The notes beneath the pieces are model-generated. The model saw only the letters and a list, made by a program, of their open reading frames with translations. It made no database searches and was not told where the DNA came from. From Haliscomenobacter sp. (GTDB lineage: Bacteria > Bacteroidota > Bacteroidia > Chitinophagales > Saprospiraceae), in contig JADJHZ010000003.1 of the NCBI GenBank assembly GCA_016707205.1, positions 558,001 through 622,000 on the forward strand: a DNA stretch of 64,000 nucleotides. The letters are read 5' to 3'. Below are positions 57,885 to 64,000 of this stretch, one piece after another. The translations under genes were made by a program, and so were the position numbers. Each line of letters begins with the position of its first letter. Position 1 is the stretch's first letter.

Positions 57885-58062
57885 CTAACTGGCGCGAGGC
57901 TCTGCCCAATGCTGTCTGGAACCTGTTCGCCTGTTCGCCGTCCCGCAATTAGCGGGATCACATTCCGTGCGGAATTATCAGCCGGTCCTCCAGACGCTAT
58001 GGTCTGGACTTTCAGCCTGACCGGCGTTCCTTTTTTTCTGCCTCACGAACAGGTTCCAGACC
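57885..58062 (-). repeat. Family D intergenic element, copy 3, with inverted flanking arms
   Basis: The reverse complement of 57922-58027 matches copy 1 at 4671-4768 block by block (GACCGGC, GTCCAGACC, GCGTCTGG, TAATTCCGC, ATCCCGCTAATTGCGGGA). It is flanked by inverted arms GTCTGGAACCTGTTCG (57913-57928) and CGAACAGGTTCCAGAC (58047-58062). Repeats of GCGAGGCTCCGCCTCGC follow to 58135. The gap 57868-58210 (343 bases) contains no other gene. Confidence 0.8.
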
Positions 58063-58210
58063 GCATTAGGCTCCTAACTGGCGGGAGGCTCCGCCTCGTG
58101 CCCGCTATCTCGCGAGGCTCCGCCTCGCACCTTTTAAAATAAAAAATCCTCCCTTCCAACCTACGAATAATAAAAACCCCTAAATTTAAGCAAACAGTAC
58201 CTGAAGCCTG

Positions 58211-59643
58211 ATGAGAGTACTCCATATCAGCGCAGAATGCTATCCGGCGGCCAAAGCTGGCGGCTTGGGAGACGTAGTCGGCGCCCTTCCCAAATACCAG
58301 AACCAAAGCGGGATCGCTGCGGGCGTCGTCATTCCGAAATACGATCTCCCCTGGATCCGGAACCGCCCCACCGAAGTCGTGTACTCGGGAGCTTTCCGCA
58401 TGGCCAATGGAATTACGTATCCTTTCGCGGTAGAACAAACGGGGATGGACAATCTGGGGTTCCCCCTGTTCTTTGTCAACATCCCTGGTCAGTTTGACCG
58501 GCAGGGCATTTACGGAGATGCCAACGGATGGTTTGGCGATAACGAAGAGCGCTTTGTTTTTTTCCAGCAGGCCGTATTGCAATGGGTCCTCCAATTTGCC
58601 GAAAAGCCGGATCTGCTCCATTGCCACGACCATCACTCCGGCCTGATCCCGTTCATGGTCAAATACTGCCCCGATTACCATCCGCTAAAAGACATCCCCT
58701 CGGTGTTCACCATCCACAACGGAGAATATCAGGGCGCCCTGCGCTGGGACAAATACCCCATTCTGCCCGCTTTCTATACCGAGGCCAGCGGGTTGCTCGA
58801 CTGGAACGGGTACATCAACTCCCTGGCATGCGCCATCAAATGCGCCTGGGCGGTCACTACCGTTTCCCAATCATATATGGAAGAGCTGGCGTATGCTTCC
58901 AATGGACTGGAAAGCCTGATCCGCGACGAATGGCCCAAGTGCCAGGGTATTCTCAATGGGATCGATGCCCAGGTTTGGGATCCGCAACAGGATACCTACC
59001 TGCCGGTCCGATTGGATGAGGACGTAGACGCATTCAAGCAGGAAAACAAAAACGCGCTGTTCAGCCGTTTTCAATTCCAGGAACAGGACCCGGTTTTCAC
59101 CTTTATTGGCCGCCTCGTGCGCGAAAAAGGCGCCGACTTGCTCCCGAACTAATCCGCCAGGTACTCGACAGCGGGCTGGCCGTGAATTTTCTCATCCTGG
59201 GCACCGGCGAAGCAGAATTGCACGATGCGCTGAGGGAGTTGAACTGGGTCTATCAAGGCCGATGCGACGCCGTACTGGAATACAACGAAGCCCTTGCCCA
59301 CACCCTCTATGCGGGTTCGGACTTCCTCCTCATGCCTTCCCGGGTGGAGCCTTGCGGCCTCAACCAGATGTACGCCATGCGGTACGGCACGATCCCGATC
59401 GTGCGCACGGTGGGGGGGTTAAAAGACACCGTCATCGACCTTGGCGCGTTTCCGGCGGAGGGCAGGGGATTTCGGTTTGATCACTTTACCGTCGACGATG
59501 CCCACCATGCCATTTGGCGGGCTTATAGTCTGTACCAGGACACCGCTCAGATGAAATCGATCCGCAAGCGGATTATGGCGGCCGACTTTTCCTGGGAAAA
59601 GGCAGCGAACAACTATTTTCACCTATATCAAGAATTGATCTAA
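58211..59643 (+). pseudogene. glgA: Glycogen synthase GlgA, frameshifted
   Basis: A GT5 glycogen synthase. The N-terminal MRVLHISAECYPAAKAGGLGDVVGALPKY (ADP-glucose-binding KxGGL as KAGGL), LLHCHDHHSGLIPF and the LGINGIDAQVWDPQ-like region are intact. The frame is lost after LLP at 59146; adding one G restores LLPELIRQVLDSGLAVNFLIL, and the C-terminal GT-B domain (SRVEPCGLNQMYAMRYGTIPIVRTVGGLKDTV) continues to the stop at 59643. Corrected length about 477 residues, normal. A start at 59182 would give only an inactive C-terminal fragment. Followed 12 bases later by glgC, the natural partner. Confidence 0.87.
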
Positions 59644-59654
59644 TCCAAACAGCT

Positions 59655-60929
59655 ATGATCAAAATGATTGCCCTGATCCTTGGAGGCGGCGCCGGCAGCC
59701 GCTTAGCCCCGCTGACGAGCCAGCGCTCGAAACCTGCAGTGCCCATTGCCGGAAAATATCGCCTGATCGATATCCCGATCTCCAACTGCCTGAATTCCGG
59801 TCTGAAACGCATGTTCGTGCTGACCCAATACAACTCCGCCTCTCTGAACAAGCACATCAAGAACACCTACCATTTCGACATGTTCAGCCATGGTTTTGTC
59901 GACATCCTGGCGGCTGAACAAACCCCGAGCAGCGACCAGTGGTTCCAGGGTACTGCAGATGCGGTGCGCCAGTCGATGCACCACCTGACCAACCACGATT
60001 ACGACTATTTACTCATCCTGTCCGGCGACCAGCTCTATCAGATGAACTTCGAAACCCTGGTCAAATACCACATCGAAAAAGATGCCGACCTGACCATCGC
60101 CACCATCCCGGTATCGGATCGCGACGCCTCCGGCTTTGGGATTATGAAAGTCAACACCGAAGGGTATATCGATGATTTTGTGGAAAAACCCAAGGCCAAT
60201 GTGCTGGAAGCCTGGGAATCCGCCGTGGATGAGGAGAACCGTGCTCAGGGAAAGGTCTATCTGGCTTCGATGGGGATTTATGTGTTTAGCCGGGCCATAA
60301 TGAAAAAACTGTTTGACGAAAACGAGAAAGCGATCGACTTCGGAAAAGAGATTATTCCCAACGCGATCTCTTCCAATTACAAGATCGCCAGTTTCTCCTA
60401 CGATGGATACTGGACGGACATCGGAACTATCCGCTCCTTCTTCGAAGCCAATATTGCCCTGGCCGATCCGCTTCCGGAATTTAATTTATTTGACGGGGAC
60501 AATCCCATTTATACCCGCCCCCGTCTGCTGGCGCCCACCAAAGTGTATGGCACCTTCCTGAATAAGGCATTAGTAGCTGAGGGCTGTATTATTCATGCCA
60601 AAAAGGTGGACCGGGCCGTGATCGGTATTCGTTCCCGCATAGGTGAAGGTACGGAAATCAGTAATGCCATCGTCATGGGCGCCGATTATTACGAATCGGT
60701 TGAAGACATTTCGCTGCGCCGTAACGGCGCCCCAATGGGCATCGGGAAAGACTGTTACATCGAAAACGCGATCATCGATAAAAACTGCCGCATCGGCAAC
60801 AATGTGGTCATCAAAGGCAGCCCGCTGCTCCACGATCAGGAAACGGACACCTTCTGCGTCCGGGATGGTATCGTCGTGCTCAAAAAACGGGCTTATATCC
60901 CGGATGGAACGAAGATTGGGTTGATTTGA
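59655..60929 (+). CDS. glgC: Glucose-1-phosphate adenylyltransferase
   Basis: A 424-residue ADP-glucose pyrophosphorylase: nucleotidyltransferase loop GGGAGSRLAPLTSQRSKPAVPIAGKYRLIDIPISNC, ADP-Glc-binding FVEKP, WQGTADAVRQ-type WFQGTADAVRQSMHHL, and a C-terminal left-handed beta helix (ENAIIDKNCRIGNNVVIKG). It makes ADP-glucose from glucose-1-phosphate and ATP, the rate-limiting step of glycogen synthesis, and feeds the upstream glgA (12-base gap). Confidence 0.95.
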   Translation: MIKMIALILGGGAGSRLAPLTSQRSKPAVPIAGKYRLIDIPISNCLNSGLKRMFVLTQYNSASLNKHIKNTYHFDMFSHGFVDILAAEQTPSSDQWFQGTADAVRQSMHHLTNHDYDYLLILSGDQLYQMNFETLVKYHIEKDADLTIATIPVSDRDASGFGIMKVNTEGYIDDFVEKPKANVLEAWESAVDEENRAQGKVYLASMGIYVFSRAIMKKLFDENEKAIDFGKEIIPNAISSNYKIASFSYDGYWTDIGTIRSFFEANIALADPLPEFNLFDGDNPIYTRPRLLAPTKVYGTFLNKALVAEGCIIHAKKVDRAVIGIRSRIGEGTEISNAIVMGADYYESVEDISLRRNGAPMGIGKDCYIENAIIDKNCRIGNNVVIKGSPLLHDQETDTFCVRDGIVVLKKRAYIPDGTKIGLI

Positions 60930-60935
60930 CGGGTT

Positions 60936-61007
60936 CCTACTCCGTAACGACGGGTTTAAAACCCGTCGTTACGGAGTAGGGCTGCAAACCCGTCGTTACA
61001 GAGTAGG
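60936..61007. repeat. 22-bp-arm palindrome with third arm copy, between glgC and the M19 gene
   Basis: Arms at 60936-60957 and 60959-60980 are exact complements (start CCTACTCCGTAACGACGG), leaving one base between them. A third copy of the right arm, with one mismatch (GTTACAGAGTAGG), follows at 60986-61007. It lies between two convergent stops and probably works as a terminator for both. Confidence 0.85.
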
Positions 61008-61012
61008 ACTGC

Positions 61013-62260
61013 TTACATCGATTCCGCCGCCGCTTCCACGGCTTTCCAAACCCGGAAGACATTCTTGTAGCATATCTTGGCAATATCGCCGGAGGAATAG
61101 CCTCTGGCAAGCAGTTCGCGGATCAGGTTGGGGTACTGGGAAACATCTTTTAGCCCGGTAGGCAGGGAATCCCCTACGCCGTCGAAATCGGATCCCAGGC
61201 CGACGTGGTCAATCCCGGCCATCTTCACGACGTGGTCGATATGGTCGGCCACGGTTTTGACATCGGCATACAGGCTGGGATTGGCTTTCTGAAAGTCCTT
61301 GATCACCTGCTCCGCTTCGGGCGTTCCATAACGCACCCCTTTTTCGCTGAGGATCTTGCGCAGTTCGTCCCTCAATTGATCGTTGTGCTTGGATACGTTT
61401 CCATCCAGGAAACCGGAGCCGAAATTAATCTGGATCACCCCTCCGTTTTGCTTCAGGGCGACCAGCATATCATCGTTCATATTGCGCTCAAAACCGGGGG
61501 TGAACTTCCGGCACGAGGAGTGGGAAGCGATCACGGGCACCTTGGTGAGGCGCAAGACGTCGAAAAAGGTGCTGTCCGACACGTGGGAGATATCGACCAT
61601 GATTCCCACGCGGTTCATTTCCCTGACTACCTGTTCGCCGAAGGGGCTCAGGCCGTTCCAGGTATGGGTCGTATCGTAGGAAGAATCGCAGATCTGATTG
61701 TCTTTGCCGTGGGTGAGGGTGATGTATCGGATTCCCCGGGAATGGAAATACGCCACGTTGGCCAGGTCGTTACCTACCGGAGCCCCATTCTCCATACCCA
61801 TCGGCAGGGAAATCAGGCCTTTTTTAAAATGAACCATGACCTGAGCGGGGGAGGTTGCCACGGCAAAGCGGTCGGGGTGCGCTTTGGCAATCCCATTGAC
61901 CATATCGATCAGCGAGTCGGCCAGGCTTTTACCCATGTCGGGTTGCTGCTGATAGCCCGAAGGGATGTAAATCGACATAAACGGCGCATCCAGGCCGCCT
62001 TTCTTCGCCCGAACGTAATCAAAGTCGCCGTCCGTGGTCTCCACCGGAATGCCGATGTATTCTTTCGTGAGCTGAAAATTGCGTACTTTCAGGCGGTAGG
62101 GAAGGTCAACGTGCCCATCGGTAATGATGAATTTATGCGCCAGCTTATCCGCTTTCTTCGCCAGTGCATCCATTTCCTGGGCAATTCCCAAATGCAAAAC
62201 GCCTCCCATAAACATCAGTATAAAGGCCGTTTTTAAAAAAAAGTCCTGTTGCTTCAACAT
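61013..62260 (-). CDS. Secreted M19 membrane dipeptidase family protein
   Basis: A 415-residue zinc dipeptidase with a signal peptide (TAFILMFMGGVLHLGIAQ). Zinc and catalytic residues occur in the family motifs TDGHVDLPY, MGMENGAPVG, GIMVDISHVSDSTF, IASHSSCRKF and HVGLGSDFDGVG. The usual length. It cleaves dipeptides, possibly including cell-wall dipeptides, in the periplasm. It is divergent from the SDR gene and convergent with glgC. Confidence 0.93.
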   Translation of the reverse strand: MLKQQDFFLKTAFILMFMGGVLHLGIAQEMDALAKKADKLAHKFIITDGHVDLPYRLKVRNFQLTKEYIGIPVETTDGDFDYVRAKKGGLDAPFMSIYIPSGYQQQPDMGKSLADSLIDMVNGIAKAHPDRFAVATSPAQVMVHFKKGLISLPMGMENGAPVGNDLANVAYFHSRGIRYITLTHGKDNQICDSSYDTTHTWNGLSPFGEQVVREMNRVGIMVDISHVSDSTFFDVLRLTKVPVIASHSSCRKFTPGFERNMNDDMLVALKQNGGVIQINFGSGFLDGNVSKHNDQLRDELRKILSEKGVRYGTPEAEQVIKDFQKANPSLYADVKTVADHIDHVVKMAGIDHVGLGSDFDGVGDSLPTGLKDVSQYPNLIRELLARGYSSGDIAKICYKNVFRVWKAVEAAAESM

Positions 62261-62314
62261 AGTGCCAAATTTTAAATTATTATTTGCGAATATACATTTT
62301 AATCAAAAAGTGCA

Positions 62315-63160
62315 ATGCATAATAAAACCGTCCTGATCACCGGTGGGAATTCTGGCATCGGCAAATTTACCGCCCTGGGACTCCTGCAGGAAGGAGCGGA
62401 AGTGTTCATCGCCTGCCGGAATAGGGAGAAGGCCGCCAAGGCAATCCAGGAGTTGGAAAGCATGAGTGCGGTAAAAGGGAAAGTCAGGGCTCTTGAACTT
62501 GATTTAGCCGACCTGCACTCCATCGAAGCCATGGTCCTCGCTTTCCAGGCCCAAAGGCCCAAACTGGATGTCCTGATCAATAATGCCGGCGTAGTGACCA
62601 GCAAATACCAGCAAACCCGTCAGGGGTTCGAACTTCAATTCGGCGTAAACCATCTTGGTCATTTTCATCTGACCCAGCTTTTACTCCCAGCGCTTCGCGA
62701 GGCTCCTGAGGCCAGGGTGGTTAATGTGTCGTCGGCTTCCTACCTGCGGGGAACCCTCGATTTTAACCGGCTCCGCCAATGGCCCGGGAGGTATAATAGT
62801 TTAAAGGCGTACGCCCAATCCAAACTGTGCAATGTGCTTTTTACCCGGGAAATGGCGCGCAGGCATCCGGAAATCGACTGCAATGCGTTACATCCGGGAG
62901 TGGTGAGCACCGAAATTGGCAGTAAACATATGACACTCCTGGAAGCATTGGCATGGACCCTCTACCGCCCTTTTATGGTTTCCCCGAAGACAGGCGCAAA
63001 AACCTCCATTTTCCTCGCCAGTTCGCCCACAGTGGCCGGCATCAGCGGCCGGTTTTTCGACGAAAACCAAAACCCCAGAAAATTGGCCGCCCACGCCCTA
63101 AGCGACACCCTCGCCCAACGGCTTTGGACGGAAAGCGAGCAGTGGACAAAAAAACAGTAG
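62315..63160 (+). CDS. Short-chain dehydrogenase/reductase (retinol dehydrogenase-like)
   Basis: A 281-residue SDR with a Rossmann loop (TVLITGGNSGIGKFTALGL), NNAG (DVLINNAGVVT), catalytic Ser in VVNVSSASYL, and active-site Tyr/Lys in KAYAQSKLCNVLF; the order and spacing match the retinol dehydrogenase-like/WWOX branch. It reduces or oxidises a carbonyl with NAD(P)H; the substrate is unknown. The gene diverges from the M19 peptidase. Unlike the SDR at 406-1066, this one is undamaged. Confidence 0.92.
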   Translation: MHNKTVLITGGNSGIGKFTALGLLQEGAEVFIACRNREKAAKAIQELESMSAVKGKVRALELDLADLHSIEAMVLAFQAQRPKLDVLINNAGVVTSKYQQTRQGFELQFGVNHLGHFHLTQLLLPALREAPEARVVNVSSASYLRGTLDFNRLRQWPGRYNSLKAYAQSKLCNVLFTREMARRHPEIDCNALHPGVVSTEIGSKHMTLLEALAWTLYRPFMVSPKTGAKTSIFLASSPTVAGISGRFFDENQNPRKLAAHALSDTLAQRLWTESEQWTKKQ

Positions 63161-63366
63161 GGCAGTCTGAAGACTGCACCAATCCGTAGACTGAAGTCTA
63201 CGGTCAACAGGAGGATCGTACTTCGTAAATCATACCTCGTAAATCTGGCATAAAACTTTTTTGGGGATTTTCCTGGCAAAGAGTTTTTGTTTGCCGGCCC
63301 GGGGGGGCTCTTGGCCCGGCCCCCCCCCCTTGTTGTTTTATCGTACTTCGTAAATCGTACTTCCAC
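63161..63366. repeat. Intergenic palindromes and short tandem repeats
   Basis: Two perfect palindromes GCAGTCTGAAGACTGC (63162-63177) and CCGTAGACTGAAGTCTACGG (63184-63203) share the core TGAAG. Units of the type GTACTTCGTAAATC (14 bases, twice 7) occur near 63218-63245 and 63341-63362. In between is an unusual G run and C run (CCCGGGGGGG ... CCCCCCCCCT). No gene is evident. Confidence 0.75.
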
Positions 63367-64000
63367 ATGACTTTCGACCAACTCGAATCGCTGGAGGCCC
63401 AGGCCAGGATGCTCGAGCCAGGAGCTGCCGACCGGGAAAACTGGACTTCAAAGGCCGCTCAATATGGGAGCGCCTTCATCGACGGGTTGCCGGAAGGCAA
63501 GACCTACCTGCCTGACCGGGATAGAGGCAGCGCGTTGGCTTCCTTGCCTTTCGGGGAAGAAGGAAGGGATATAGACGAAGTGTTGGAGGCGGTCCACTTG
63601 GGCGTCAATTCCAGCGGCATCAATCCGGCGTCCGGAGGGCACCTGGGGTACGTGCCCGGGGGAGGCGTATTCCCTTCGGCTCTTGGCGATTACCTCGCTG
63701 CCGTCACCAACCGCTATGCGGGTATTTTCTTTGCCAACCCGGGAGCGGTGCGCATGGAGAACGATTTGATCCGGTGGATGTGCCAGTTGGTAGGGTATCC
63801 GGAAGGCGCTCTGGGTAACCTCGCTTCCGGTGGATCCATTGCCAACCTGATCGCGATCACGACAGCGAGGGACTATTTTCAGGTCAAATCAGCCTCGATC
63901 CCCCGTCTGGCGATCTACCTGACCTCGCAGGTGCATCACTGCGTGCAGAAAGCCATCCGCATTGCCGGCCTGGGAGAGGCTCAGATCAGGTATATTCCTC
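63367..64000 (+). CDS. PLP-dependent group II decarboxylase (partial, 3' end outside window)
   Basis: The frame is open from the ATG at 63367 to the window end (about 211 residues). HPASGGHLGYVPGGG-type PASGGHLGYVPGGG, GIFFANPGAVRMENDLIRWM, and GNLASGGSIANLIAI are characteristic of the aromatic-L-amino-acid/glutamate decarboxylase family (PF00282). The HxxxQ region of the PLP site begins near the end (TSQVHHCVQKAIRIAG). The catalytic Lys lies beyond the window. The substrate (aromatic amino acid, glutamate or other) cannot be decided from this part. Confidence 0.88.
   Translation, partial: MTFDQLESLEAQARMLEPGAADRENWTSKAAQYGSAFIDGLPEGKTYLPDRDRGSALASLPFGEEGRDIDEVLEAVHLGVNSSGINPASGGHLGYVPGGGVFPSALGDYLAAVTNRYAGIFFANPGAVRMENDLIRWMCQLVGYPEGALGNLASGGSIANLIAITTARDYFQVKSASIPRLAIYLTSQVHHCVQKAIRIAGLGEAQIRYIP

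Noticed and set aside
1..64000. rRNA and tRNA genes
   Set aside because: I looked for cloverleaf-like segments with GGTTCGA-type arms and for conserved rRNA blocks in the gaps and found none that I could support by eye.

Overview
The window looks like chromosome of a Bacteroidota member, most plausibly of the Saprospiria (Saprospiraceae/Lewinella-like). The evidence is type IX secretion (T9SS) C-terminal sorting domains on two exported proteins, a PorP/SprF protein next to a PorE-like TPR-PD40-OmpA protein, a full Na+-NQR operon, a B. subtilis-type three-subunit succinate dehydrogenase, promoters of the TTTG / TAnnTTTG type, and almost no Shine-Dalgarno sequences. GC content is moderate (about 50-55% by eye), with a visibly AT-richer stretch around 33.5-46.5 kb. 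No rRNA, tRNA, CRISPR array, prophage or intact transposase was seen.

Layout. 0-5.5 kb: end of a T9SS cargo gene, then NUDIX, SDR, LEA-like and zinc-ribbon genes, a Tas-type aldo/keto reductase and an unknown protein. 5.6-11 kb: a GT9 glycosyltransferase, the PorP-PorE pair (PorE carries an extra C-terminal DUF1573 domain) and pnuC. 11-17.6 kb: nqrABCDEF behind a clear promoter, with NqrA carrying a membrane-targeting N-terminal extension. 17.7-33.5 kb: chrA, yceI, a NamZ-like muramidase, a second PorE-like protein, a GH29 fucosidase, an S9 peptidase, an Rrf2 regulator with a TSUP transporter fused to a siroheme-synthase-like segment, a TrpF-like protein, a Tat-exported HisC-like aminotransferase and a T9SS-exported M1 aminopeptidase. 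33.6-46.4 kb: a stress/envelope island of small membrane proteins, lipoproteins, beta-barrels, a cupin, a two-component system, and an operon of lipoprotein rubrerythrin, four-helix membrane protein and MbfA/VIT1-type ferritin-transporter. An AraC regulator closes this island and a degraded AraC tail lies inside it. 46.8-64 kb: an ECF sigma factor with a co-transcribed N-terminal/beta-barrel partner, rnr, sdhCAB, a LolA-like carrier, a GH3-family protein, ribosomal protein THX, glgA-glgC, an M19 dipeptidase, an SDR and the start of a PLP-dependent decarboxylase.

Three things stand out beyond gene content. First, intergenic DNA is full of structured repeats: about 90-bp palindromic elements (four copies), a 188-bp MITE-like element inserted inside one of them with a 4-bp target duplication, a third family (three copies) flanked by inverted arms, and arrays of 7-nt units. 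Second, at least five genes are broken by single-base indels, and nqrB carries two compensating ones that scramble a conserved motif, so either residual sequencing errors or active decay must be considered. Third, the 39-43.6 kb locus looks like a periplasmic/inner-membrane iron-oxidative stress module under two-component control.
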